Shown here in pieces: positions 1 through 10,368 of a stretch of 64,000 nucleotides of DNA (position 1 is the first letter of the stretch; the number at the start of each line of letters is the position of its first letter). The notes under the pieces are model-generated. The model saw nothing but the letters and a program-made list of their open reading frames with translations, ran no database searches and was not told the DNA's origin. Origin of the DNA: Undaria pinnatifida. Taxonomy: Eukaryota; Sar; Phaeophyceae; Laminariales; Alariaceae. Where the stretch lies: assembly GCA_012845835.1 (NCBI GenBank), contig JABAKD010000026.1, positions 7,396,493 to 7,460,492 of the forward strand, in the 5' to 3' direction. Made by a program: the position numbers and the translations under genes.

Positions 1-161
1 CCCCCCACGATCTCGCCACGATCTTCAAGCGATTTTCCGTCCGGCTGGCCTTGACCTTGATTCGATCGAGATCGGTCGATCGAAAATTCCAGCTGTGATC
101 CTTGGATCGAAACGCCATGACGAAACTATTGGTCGTTACCGGTCCAATAACAAATCTTCCC
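1..161 (-). CDS. Cyclase-family exon 6, runs off window
   Basis: The codon split GG|G continues FVLTG|GRFVIGPV, and the exon goes on with SFVMAFRSKDHSWNFRSTD and LKIVARSWG before leaving the window. The sFv.gfRs...sWnFrstd pattern is the expected C-terminal region of the family. More exons must lie beyond position 1. Confidence 0.72.
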
Positions 162-3100
162 CTGGTTAAGACACGTGTGTGACCGAAAAGACCGGCAGGG
201 GTTAGACAGTCTGCCGCATTTCGTTTTTTCGTTTGTAAAAATAACGATAAGGCTCTTCGACCGGATGGATTTTCATGACGAAACTGTTCGCCGTTACAGG
301 ATCATCTAACGAATCGCCCCCTTGTGAAAAAAAGAAACGCGTGGGGAAAAGAGAGGTAGGCGACAGAGCTGTCTTTGCGTGTTTGTTCGTCGAGAAAAAC
401 AACGCCGTTGACAGAAGTGTAAAAAAAGGGGTGAACGGCCAGTCTTAAGCAGTGCAGATTGCTTCTTTAACACCTTGCCGGGTGCTTGAGCAGTCTACTG
501 TAGTACCAGGTACCAGGAATGCAGAAAGCACGTGCAGTATATCCATTCGCGCTATATACAAGGGAGTCAAAGTCGTCTTGACCAACGGAACGACCATCGA
601 GGCTCTTTCCAATCTTCGCCCAACAAACAAGCGCTACGCCCTCCGTCCTTCCCCCTCCCCGACGCCGGGTGCTTGAGCAGTCTACTGTAGTACCAGGTAC
701 CAGGAATGCAGAAAGCACGTGTTGTATATCCATTCGCGCTATATACAAGTGAGTCAAAGTCCTCTTGACCAACGGAACGACCATCGAGGCTCTTTCCAAT
801 CTTCGCCCAACAAACAAGCCCTACGCCCTCCGCCCTTCCCCCTCCCCCCTCCCCCCTCCCCGACGCATCATGGCTGCCCAACACTCACCCGGTTAGAACG
901 AAGCGCGCCGGTGTCTCCATAGACTCTCCGTCTCCCCCCACCCCACCCCCTTTGCCACCACCGCCTTTCAATCTTGTCGAGTATCCGCTGTCGCCGTCGG
1001 TAGGCTCGCGGTCGGTAGGCTCGCCGTCTTGAAACATATTACCGTAGAGCCCTTCCGTTGCGCTGCATCCCTGTCAATGTTAGAGTTGTCACGTTCGCAA
1101 GCTGAAATATAGAAATAGCTAGGCTAGCCGGATGAAACACTATCGCCACTAGAGGTGTAGTCTTGCCTTGAACAGCCGTGCCATTGTAGTCATACTCTCG
1201 AACTACGCTACCGCGGAGTCCTTCCGTCGAGGTACATCCCAGTCAGTGCAACGAAGCCACGAACGTGAAAACTAGCAATAGCTACTGTAACTGGGTCAAG
1301 TAATCGCAGCATTGGAGGCTTGCTGCAGGTGTCTCATAGGCCTACTGTAGGCGTCTCGTGGGCTCTACTCTGTAGGTGTCTCGGTTGCGATGTTTGTACT
1401 TGTTATGCCGCTTTTATCAAGGCTGACGTTTTTCGTTTCGGGTCTTTTTTTTATCGTGATCGAACTGGCAGGTGTTTGCTCACAAACAAACACGCCAAGG
1501 CGTGCTCTTTAGGTGTCTCCTACGCTTGCTGTAGGTGTCCCGTCGCTTGCGATGTGGTGTGAAAGCCTTAATATAAGCAATTTTCGCCCTTCGTGCGCGC
1601 GCCGAGTTAGCCAAGAAAGTCATGAAAGACTGCCAGGTTATGACAGCTTGACACAATGAGGCCCGTAGTGAAAGTGATAGTGACAGCGAGACCCGTGCAA
1701 GAAAAACCGAAGAACTATGACTAACGTAAGAACAGCATCTTTCATCAAAACGAAGTGATACAAAACTAAACACCTGCAGTAACATTGGGTATGATACGGT
1801 TAAAACCGCCCGACTTCGACAAGAGCGCGAAAGCCACAAAAGCGCGAAAGCTGCTGAAGGGAAGCGTAGTGTATCCTCGCTGTGACTGTCACACTAGAGC
1901 TCACTAAAAGGAAAAACAGGGCTCTTCACGTGTCACGATCCGGCCCGCGGGTCGTGGCAGGAGATTAAAAAAAACACGCGGATCAAGAAGGGTCGGATCA
2001 GGAGGTGATCGAAAGCTCATGGGCCTGGTCGGGTCGGGTCGGGTCAGGTCACCCTGTTCCGATCCGAGCCGCGAGAAGTGAGAAGTGATCCGACCCGTGA
2101 GAAGCCTCACAAAGGCTTCAATGCCAGCGGCCGCAGGCATTACTTCTGGGCAAGCAAGCTCCTGGAATGCCTGCGAACCCCTTTTCTAGCGCCGGCTTTT
2201 GCTCCGCTCCCCCCCCAAAAAAAACTTAACGCTAGCCCAGCGGACAAACTACGTCCAGGATACTTTCCGCCAAAATAAAAAAAAGCGTACCGGAGACTAA
2301 CCCAGCGGAGAAAGTACGCCCACCTTACTTTTCCGCCGAAAAAAAGAAACGCTATTAAGGCTATAGACTCAGTGGAAAAATACGCTCAAGTTTTTTTCCA
2401 CCGAAAAAAAAACGCTATTAAGGCTACAACTAAGTGGAAAAATATGCTCAAGTTACTTTTCCACCGAAAAAAAATCGCGCTTAGTTAATCCCATGGGGAC
2501 TGCACTCACGTTTGACTAAGGGCTGCGTACGAACCTCTCGGTTTTAGCGACTATGTGTGCCGTAGTGAAGTGGTGGTTTCGGGGACAAATTGCTTGAAAC
2601 TAGTGAGAAGGATCAAATATATTTACAGCAGTGAACGGGTTAGGGCCAACCCAGCGAAAAAAAACAACCAGCTTGTTTTTTTACGGTAGGTCATACCTGC
2701 GCCCAAACCCACCCCGTGGGGAACGATTCGCCGTAGTTGGCCTCCAGGTGCATGCTCCCTCGCCCCACCACCGCCCGAGGCGCGTCCGCCGCCTTCAGGC
2801 TGTACCCCGCTTCGCTTCCCATGGAATACTGTGGTTGGGGGGGTTCAAAAAGGCACGGGGCGCTCGCTTCAGTTATGTTGTTTATCTGGTTATGGTTTTT
2901 GGGATCGTTGTGCTTGGAGGCACCGTCACGGTGGACGGGCATTTATCGTGCGTTGCTTGCACCCTGTGGACTGTACATCTGGTGAGACAAACCATCGATT
3001 ACTACGCCGCTAAGTACCCTCCACTTTCGGCTCGCGTAGAGGCAGTTAATAGCATGTAGCAGCTACTATCCGCGACGTCGGAATGTGAGGACAAAGAACT

Positions 3101-6100
3101 CGCAGGACTACGCCCCCATGAAGCCGAACTTGTTGGTCTTGCACAGAGGCACCACAGACTCGGCCGCAAAGCGAAACCGTCGCAGAACAACTTGCAGCGT
3201 CGCTATCATGGGAAAAAACGATTCTCTTCTGCATTGAGCCCTTTTAGTTGCTCCCAAGTTCGGGGACAGACCAGTTGGAATTAGTGTAGGATTGTACAAA
3301 AAACGGTTAAGCACGGTGATAACGGAAGAACACCTCACACACCGCGATTCAAGAACAGGCGGCACCACATCCACCCCCTCACCGTTACACCGCACGGTAT
3401 ATTTATTCACACTACTGTAGTAGATTGGCAGCCCCCCCCCCCCAGGCCCCACGCTCGAACGCCTTCTAAAACTTTTTCACCAATAAGGCAAAACACTGGC
3501 CCGGCATTCCAAAGCACATTTCAAGCACGAGGTACGTTCGCAAGCCACCGGTTCAGGCATCGAATGCAGGGGTGCTACGCTGTACAAGGTATGCATACAC
3601 AACGAGTACTCACCAGTACTCACCGAGTATTTACAAATACTCAAACGAGTATTTAGAACTATTCAACAAGCATCACAACTACTCAGCGCAGGCTCACAAG
3701 TACCCACAAGTACCCAACGAGTTATCAGGATTACTCACAAGTGATCAACGAGTACTCAGCGAGTACTCACAGCATGCCGCTGCGCCTCTTTCCTTCCTTG
3801 CCACCCCACCGTGGCACCGCGCAATCTCAATCTTATGCTACGGGCATACGGCAACGCCTCGAAAAAAAATATCACTGAAGAGGGCGCCAGCGTGCCAACC
3901 GCTACTGACAAACGACACGACCGTGGAAGTGTGGCGAGCTTCAGCTTCAACTTTGTCCATCCGCTGGAGGATACGAAAATAACGCAACAACAAATTGCTC
4001 TCGTCATCGCACCGCGCCGCAAACTGTAACCGTTCTACTCACAACGAAGTAATGCAGCGGAAGGAGCGCCGTTTTCTGCAACCACCCCTCTGGCCCGGCG
4101 ACATTCGGCCGACCCTCCGACCAGGGCACTCGACGTCGGAAGCTGGCCGCAACACTCAGTTCCGGCAGCTGGAAAGACAACCGCCCCGTATCGCCATCCA
4201 CCGTGAAATACCTAAAAAAAAGTGGGTCGAGGAAGGGGGGGAAGGGGTTAAAGCCTTTCAAGGGAGTATTTGTTAACAGTAGGGTATATATACTATGGGG
4301 GTACCCGGTAACTAAGCGGGTTTGACCGGAACAATAAGGTCTGGTATTCCAGAGTATAAGCGCTACTCAACACACTGCTGAAATGAAACCGTTGTACCTG
4401 GTATCACAGCAGAAATGACCCCGCTCTATTTTCAAGTGATTTATCTCCAGCTCGGAGGTACAGTGTTGAAGGGACTAAAGAGGGCAGAAAGAAACGCCTA
4501 TGCCATTGGCTCGTTGACTCAGCCAACGTGCTGTGGATCATGGTGAGGACACCAAAAGCTGCAATCCACACACGAAAATCTGTGGTCGCTAAACATGCCG
4601 ACAACATAGGGCTCTGCAAGCATCTGAACCTGTGCACGCCGACCACGCCGAACCAGCTAATTTTCCCACAAACTCTGAAAAAGATGAAAAAACAGAAGAA
4701 CAAAAAAACAGACGCCATTTCCCCCCATAAACTCTGAAAACGTAAAACAAAACAAAACAATACATTTCTAGCACTACCACACTAGCCACTTTCCCCAAAA
4801 ACTGTAAATACTCAAAACACAAATCTCCAAGCTCCACCGAATCAGAGCCCGTCCCGACCATCACAGCAATAAGGCTCTCACCCGATTCCATCCGCCTCCC
4901 ACGTGAAATTTGGGTCGTCCGCTAGCTCCGGCAGGCTATCCACAGGCTCCCCACCGCGCAAAATCGTTACGGTCTCCGCCGGCGGAAAGGCGTGATACGT
5001 CCAGGTGCGCATTGAATCCTCTTCCCCCTCCTCTTCCCTCTCCCCCTCCTCTGCTGGTCGGGAGGTCTCGGCAACCCGCGGGCCCTTTCCGGGTTGCCGC
5101 GAAGACAAGGCCGGCCGTTTGACGAAACCACCTTGGGCTGCGTCCTGAGTGCTACTGCTAGCTCTTCCTCCTCCTTCGTCACCGCGTTTTGCGAGGCTGG
5201 ATCGCAAGACACCAGCGTTCCCACCGTCAGCGCCGACGCCAGCAACACCCGGCGTTGGCCTGCCCCCCCCCCGAGTATCGGTCCCAGCGCCCGGACCCTC
5301 TCCCTCTGACTCTGTCACCAGCGGGCGTGGATCTTGCTGCGAATTTTGCACGGCATCATCGTCTCTGTCCGCCCCTTGGACGCTATTACCGTCCCACCCG
5401 TCTCCTTTCTCCGCCCGCGCTCTTGCTTCTCCTTCGAAGCCCCACTCGTCCGCGTTCGGGTCTCGCTCCCTGGCGAACTCCTCCGGTCCAGCCTGCTCTA
5501 ATCCGCTACCTGCGTTGTCCCCGGCTGCCCCACCGTCGCCACTATTGTTGTCGCTTTCCCGCATTGCCGCGGGAGGAGGCTGCTGCTCCTCACCGTAACC
5601 CTCGACTTTTCTGTCGCTGTCGCTTTCTCGCCCGCTATCTCCTTCCCCACCACCCCGAGCGGACACATCCGTCCTGCTTTCCAACTCCTCCCCGTCCTCC
5701 TCGCTGATACCCCTCGTTGTCTCGTCATTACCGTTCTCACCCACGCCGTCACCGCCAGCTTTTTGCTGAAAACTTCCTCGGTTGTTTTCTTCCTCCTCGC
5801 TAACACCACTACCCTTCTCCGGAAACCCTCTTGGACTGCCAAAACCGTGTTCGGCTCCCTCCGTGCCGACGCCTCGCAAGACGGCCAATCGCTGCTCGCG
5901 GATCCACCTCGAGAAACGCTTCGCTATTTCGGACGATCTCCCCTGCCGCGAGCGTGCATTTGCGTCCCCTTCCCCCTCGTAATTACCACCTGCTGCTTCC
6001 TCGGGGTCTTCTTCTTCCACCTCGACCGGAAGGATGCCTCCTTTCGGTTCGTGGAGGTAAGAGAGGGAGACGTAGTGCTGGTCGAGCTCTGATTGCCCTC

Positions 6101-8402
6101 GCGTCCGAAAAGACCCAAAGATAACCGCAAAGCTCAATCTTTGCTCATGATCTACCAATCTTTTGAGGGCAGGGAGGGGCGGGGATGGGGGGAAATGGCG
6201 CGCGCGCGGGGGGGGGAGGGGGGGGGGTGTACTCAATTTGTGCATGACCGTAGTTGGATGCCCATAGACCCTCGCATCCTTACTATGCCGGGACGGAGCA
6301 TGCCGGGTTTCCACCAACCAGGCAGACCTTGCTTGCATCAAGCGCGAAGCGTCGTGAGGTATTCGGCGAGTCGCATGAAGGGTGAACTGCATCCTTCCAA
6401 GAACCGCTCGTAAGACGGACTTCGGCACCTTATGCCTACTTTCTTGCTCATGAATGACAGCGCTAATGAGTTACTTTGTTCTCTGGTGTGGCCACTCCAG
6501 ACACAGCAATGGGTAACACTATGTAACTGCCTCTTGGGTGCCTTACCATATTCACACTACGTGATGCGATCATTCCCTTGTGCGGAGTTAGGGTTCTCCA
6601 ACCCGTAAAATATGATCTGACTCGATAACCATTATGGTGAAAAAAAAAAAAAAACGGTACCCTGCTTGTCTACCTCACGCAGTGACTGGCATGTTTTACA
6701 GCGTCGTTGCCAACCAATGCCAACCCCAATATACAAAAAACTTTTACAGCGTCGGTGCCAACCGAGGCCAACTATTGGGGGGAAGGGGGAGGATTTTCGG
6801 CCGCCGGTGGCGGACGGAAAAACAGGGTTCAGGCTTCGTCGAAAGGGGGAATGGAGCAGGAACGAGGGGGGGGGAGGGGGGGGTGTTCGGGTGGGGATTG
6901 TAAGGGAGGAGATTGAGCGCCAGGGTAGTGGTTTACCTACAGCCTAGGTGGAGAGCAGACCAGATGCGCCCTGAGTGTATCGGAGCTGCTAGGAATACAC
7001 GAATACACGCTGGATGGCCTGACAGACTATGTAGGCGTGTTGTGTGGAGGTGCGCGGGGAAACGGCGCCCCGCCTGATATTCGAGAGTACGCATTGCGGC
7101 AACACCGAGGCATACGAGCATCAACTCTGACAACGAGGATACCAGGTCTTTACTACTCGCACAGCAGTATATGTAAGGCACGAACAGTCTACGTATACAG
7201 CACTAAGTAGACAACATTTTACTACCAGGTACTGTATTTATAACCCGTATCGGGTACAGTGCATAGCGTGCAGAGCGTACAATAGAGCAGCTGCTACCAA
7301 GGCCCAGTGCATCGCAGCGGCGAATGGTTGTCTTGCTATCTCGCCAATTCACTGCAGCATGGCTTCAGCGCCGGGTGAGGTGCTGGAGAGTAAGGATGGT
7401 GCGGGAATGTTCAAAACGCAAGGACTGAAAGCCGGAGATGACTCCTTAATGTCCCCGTGGTCGTCATTATCTCGAGTACGAACGTTATGTTGCTTCTGTC
7501 ATGACACCACCTGGTACATTTGAGAAGGGAGAATAAGCAACCAGGTATTACAAAAACCCACAACCATGCAGTCCCCTTTGGTTTGCTGTGATCAAACGCT
7601 CAATCCTCCCGCGCTGGTCGTTCATGTCACCGTCTCCCTCGTATCATCAGCATATCAGCATGGCATGTCTTTCGTCTCAACTGTCAACGACAGAGAAGGC
7701 TATCCATGCTATCATCGGCTTTCAAAAGCATAGGCCCGGTCTTGCCCTTGCTTGAAGTCATCGCTACGCATTGTTCTGTAACAAAACCTAACGGTGCGGT
7801 AGTGCATAGCAGTATAAGCCCGGCTGCACAACACAGTCATATAATTCATGAACAACCTACCATACCTGGTGAACATCATACCTGATGAACCAGCCCTCGA
7901 AGAATGGTTGCCGTACAGAGTTGGGCGGCGGCCTAGGGTCGAACGGAGAAGCCCCTACCGACTGCGGCCACATGCCAAGGGTACCCCCGCTCACGATCAT
8001 GGCCCCAACAAAGGAAGCAAGGGCGCTGCTGAACGCAGCTTCGGGTGTCATTTTGCCTGCGGGATCAGCAGCTGGCACCGCCGCCCTTCCCTTTGGACTA
8101 TCAGTTCTTTTGCCTCTAGCCCGAAGTCGTCCTCGAGCGAGCCATGGCAGAGACCACGCTACTGCTGTGCGAGAACGAGGCTCGTTTGACGATAGGGGTT
8201 GGGCCGCCGATTTGATGTTTCTGTCATCTTGACCTTCTTCACTAGGGGTGGTCGTGCCACCCCCGCTGAGCGAAAGTACACACGGTGCGCTGCGAGAATC
8301 GATTAAACGGACACTGCCACACCCAGTCTGGGCGCCCGACACAGCGAGCAGGGCCCACACCGCGGCCCGCATCCCCCTGCTGCTGCTGCTGCTGTTGCTC
8401 AT
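1..8402 (-). CDS. Tocopherol cyclase-family protein (6 exons seen, 3' end off window)
   Basis: The model joins exons 8402-7882, 6159-4882, 4211-4043, 2828-2697, 1070-889 and 161-1, with all splice phases matching, giving at least 814 residues. Family hallmarks appear in order: PFFEGWFIR, SFAVIFGSF, HYVSLSYL, a GWL...LPLHYFVYS stretch, HLEANYGESFPTGWVWAQ, FVLTGG and SFVMAFRSKDHSWNF. Known tocopherol cyclases close the chromanol ring of vitamin E in plastids and share the FEGWY and (E)NWG.SFP..W.W(V/A)Q signatures. The N-terminus has a hydrophobic core, AAVWALLAVSGA, like a signal peptide, followed by a Ser/Arg-rich stretch, which would suit a bipartite complex-plastid presequence. Oddities are an acidic insert of about 340 residues in exon 2 and a 40-residue Gly/Asp insert in exon 5. 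The family call is strong; vitamin E synthesis as the actual role is inference. Confidence 0.8.
260..325 (-). pseudogene. Decayed duplicate of cyclase exon 6 start
   Basis: Within intron 5, the minus strand from 320 to about 274 repeats the first 46 bases of exon 6 with substitutions and one extra base. A CACAAG pseudo-acceptor precedes it and the GTAACGRC...AGTTTCGTCATG block is preserved. In the phase set by exon 5 it would read GRFVR and then stop. After GTCATG the similarity is lost. Confidence 0.55.
477..850. repeat. Tandem duplication, about 187-bp unit x2
   Basis: Two nearly identical copies start at 477 and 664. Each runs from GCCGGGTGCTTGAGCAG through TAGTACCAGGTACCAGG to a pyrimidine-rich CCCTTCCCCCTCCCC end. 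The array lies in intron 5 of the cyclase-family gene. Few differences between copies suggest a recent event. Confidence 0.85.
889..1070 (-). CDS. Cyclase-family exon 5
   Basis: From a TTGACAG acceptor the exon reads GCSATEGLYGNMFQDGE, then a repetitive EPTDREPTDGD and Gly-rich stretch, and returns to the fold with PARFVLTG at a GG|GTGAGT donor. The spacer resembles the exon 2 insert in composition but is only about 40 residues. The acceptor is the least certain boundary of this gene. Confidence 0.6.
1912..2108. repeat. GGTCGGGTC-rich foldback element, copy 1
   Basis: GATCCGRCCC-type words occur in both orientations around an internal GGTCGGGTCGGGTCGGGTC run, and the ends read CACGTGTCACGATCC and GATCCGACCCGTGAG. 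Related copies lie at 29605-29735 and 59752-59953. No coding capacity is seen, so it is most like a short non-autonomous foldback element. Confidence 0.55.
2215..2475. repeat. Degenerate tandem repeat, about 62-65 bp x4
   Basis: Four diverged units each hold a poly-A tract, an ACGCTA-like block, a CCCAGCGGARAAAGTACGC-like block and a TTTTCCRCC end. The array lies in intron 4 of the cyclase-family gene. Confidence 0.65.
2697..2828 (-). CDS. Cyclase-family exon 4 (NYGESFPTGWVWAQ signature)
   Basis: Forty-four codons run from a CCACAG acceptor to a CAG|GTATGA donor. They encode YSMGSEAGYSL and then HLEANYGESFPTGWVWAQ. The second motif corresponds to the conserved EKNWG..FP..W.W.Q signature of tocopherol cyclases. 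Confidence 0.78.
3590..3780. repeat. Degenerate GAGTACTCAC short repeat
   Basis: Loosely repeated GAGTACTCA, GAGTATTTA and CAAGTACCCA words fill this stretch of intron 3 of the cyclase-family gene. No reading frame of interest is present. The rest of the 2829-4042 intron shows nothing recognisable. Confidence 0.5.
4043..4211 (-). CDS. Cyclase-family exon 3
   Basis: After a polypyrimidine TTTTTTTTAG acceptor the exon reads YFTVDGDTGRLSFQLPEL, then RVPWSEGRP, GPEGWLQ and LPLHYFV, ending at a GTT|GTGAGT donor. The phases fit both neighbours. The W...GWL...HYFV pattern is a typical central segment of the family. Confidence 0.75.
4882..6159 (-). CDS. Cyclase-family exon 2 with large acidic insert
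   Basis: The exon opens with LVDHEQRLSFAVIFGSF and HYVSLSYLHEPKGG, which are family core strands. It then runs through about 340 residues dominated by E, G, D, S and R, and returns to the core with TWTYHAFPPAETV and NFTWEADGIG before a GG|GTGAGA donor. The reading frame stays open throughout, which argues that the insert is coding, but a hidden intron cannot be excluded. The open frame continues upstream to 6428 only because it runs into a dispersed repeat, so that extension is not part of the gene. Confidence 0.68.
6265..6415. repeat. Dispersed repeat D, copy 1
   Basis: About 150 bp is shared with 41195-41350 in the same orientation: ATGCCGGGACG, ACCAGGCAGAC.TTGCTTGCA, AGCGCG, CGTGAGGT and GGCGAGTCGC blocks occur in the same order. 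It lies in intron 1 of the cyclase-family gene and creates a false upstream extension of exon 2's reading frame. Confidence 0.7.
6416..7881. other. Rest of intron 1 of the cyclase-family gene
   Basis: No gene is recognised here. A short direct repeat (TTTTACAGCGTCG.TGCCAACC) occurs at about 6694 and 6744, next to a poly-A run at about 6640 and G-runs near 6780-6890. The remainder is unremarkable mixed sequence. Confidence 0.5.
7882..8402 (-). CDS. Cyclase-family exon 1: start, presequence and FEGW motif
   Basis: The ATG is at 8402. A poly-Ser run (from CTG/GCT repeats) precedes the hydrophobic core AAVWALLAVSGA. A second hydrophobic stretch (SALASFVGAMIVSGG) lies just before the mature domain begins with PFFEGWFI. 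The donor is AG|GTATGA. A second GTATGG donor 12 bases further on is rejected because only the first gives the phase and sequence continuity FIR|LVDHEQ into exon 2. Confidence 0.72.
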
Positions 8403-10197
8403 CCTTTTGGATCGATGATCGGTCAAGTTCCCCTAAATGATACCCCTTCCATGTCTTGTGGAAAACCCTGAATGCGGTTCACTCACCCAAGCTCAAAGCT
8501 TAGCTGCAACTTTAGCTTCCTAGCCAGGAACAGTGCGTAGGCGTCCACTATTGCGTGCATATCACATAGGGCACGAAGCGTATTCGACACCAATGCCTGC
8601 ACCCAGCATTACCACCCAGGATAGGAAGCGCAGCTCCCGGAAACGGCCTCGGTGCGGTGCTGTACAGCACGTGTGCAAAGGAGCGGTGCTCCTCTCTCTC
8701 CTCCCATGGGCGATGGCGAGCCTTGCCGGAGGGGGGCCAGGAGGGGACTACCGGCCTCATGGTCCTCCCCAGAGGCACAGCCATTCAGGTGAATGCCTTG
8801 AGATCAGCAAATGCGGGTTCGTTCTCTCTTTTCGGCGACCCCACGCTGTGAAACGTACGCGTGTAGAAACAGCTATCCCGCAAATCGCAAACAGAAAAGC
8901 AGCAGCGTCTTTTATGTATGCGGGTGATAGGCTCAACCATATAGGAACAGCAGTGCCACGTGTAGGCAGATCACTCGGCAAGGTGGTGCGGTGTAACATC
9001 AGTACCACGCTGAGGCAGATCGCACGGCAAGGTGGTGCGGTGTATGGGCGAGTGTAGCCACTAGAGCTTGATGGTATACCATACAGTAGTACGCCATTGC
9101 GTGCAAATGAATTACCACGTCACAGCAGAGCAAAGCTGACACTGCTGGTTGTGCATGCGTTCATCGATGTCAGTCCGAAGGAAGGTTTCGGTGCTTAAGT
9201 ACTTGGAATTAGAGGAGGGCCATTTTTGCAGTGGTGAAAAGAAGAGAGTTACGTACCGGTACCTTAGCTCTAACTTGTACCCCCTTCCCCTGCCCTCCCT
9301 CTTGGCAGCAGCAACAGTGTGGTTGTTTGAGTCTCATTTGCTCTGCCCTCTGTACCGACGCCTGGCTTGTAATGTCCGTGCAACCACCAGATTCGTTTGA
9401 TAACGGGGAGATGGTGGACTGGGCTGATCAAGCAAGGCCAGGGTCGAGTCCATACGGGGTGAGCACTATCATACGAAGGTATCAGATGATATGCTTGTGA
9501 CATGAAGCGCATGTTAGTTATCTGTTCGTTGTGTACGAACTATGACACAGCAGGGGGGCCCCAATATGGCGGTATCCCTATATAAGGCGGTATCCCGATA
9601 TAGAGCGGTCAAAATCGCTTGGCGTGACTGGGGAATTGCACTCATAATTTGGATTGAATAAGGCGGCTGTCGCCTATAAGGCGGTCATTTTGCTCTGGTC
9701 TGGCACACAACCGCTTATTGGGAGACCCCTACTATTTTACTATCATACGACTGTACAGCAGTACGTAGACTCGTTTGGGCCAACACGCACTTGTCACGTA
9801 CCACCGTGGGTACAGAGCAGAACACGCAGACCCCTTTGGGATGCCGCGAAACGTATTTGTATGATATTTTGGCGTACACCGAATGCGCTTTCCAGGCTAG
9901 TGGCTAACACTAGTTGGTAATCGTTGTCCCTCACTATCGGCAGCGCGGTGCCTTGCCGGGAGACAGTACACAGCCGCACTAAAACGGGGCATCGATTTAT
10001 CCCGGGAGAGTGCAGTACAGTAGTAAGGTGCTGCTGTACTGCGTAAGAGCTACCGAGTAATCCGTCGTTTATGTAGGCATTCTCTGCTTGGGCGAGGGAC
10101 CAAGTTTTGCTTTGTCTCTGTTGAACGTTTCCACGTACTGGTGTGTGTGAACCCAAACGCAACTTTTCATCATTGTTCCTCCCTCTAATTATGTCAG
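8403..10197. other. Intergenic, between divergent cyclase-family and cyclin genes
   Basis: The two flanking genes start outward from this interval, so it must hold both promoters. A 50-bp tandem duplication (GGCAGATC.C.CGGCAAGGTGGTGCGGTGTA) lies at 8955-9048. Repeated GGCGGTATCCCTATATAAGGCGG words occur at 9560-9690. No convincing exon was found. Confidence 0.5.
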
Positions 10198-10368
10198 ATG
10201 CCGTTCAACCCGCCAATGAACGGGTTCGTAGAGCGACCAGACCCAATGGATGGCATGAGAGCCCTCGCGATCTCATTGGAGGAAGAGGATCGAGAAGACC
10301 TAGGGGGCTACGTGGCGCTGGTGCTGCAGAAGCTGGCCAACATGAACGAACTGTTCTTGGGAGAGAAG
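10198..10368 (+). CDS. Cyclin exon 1
   Basis: Fifty-seven codons from the ATG to a GAGAAG|GTGCCC donor encode a short Pro-rich N-terminus and the first amphipathic helix, ending NELFLGEK. A later GTACAG site could also act as a donor, but GEK|ARKDTVFH continues better into exon 2. Confidence 0.75.

Noticed and set aside
467-884. Two similar minus-strand frames
   Set aside because: They arise from the 187-bp tandem duplication in an intron.
6160-6428. N-terminal extension of the long minus-strand frame at 4878-6428
   Set aside because: It lies in a dispersed repeat also present at 41195-41350 and upstream of a clear splice acceptor, so it is intron.
7848-8232. Plus-strand open frames opposite cyclase exon 1
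   Set aside because: Shadows; the minus frame has the FEGW motif and correct splice phases.
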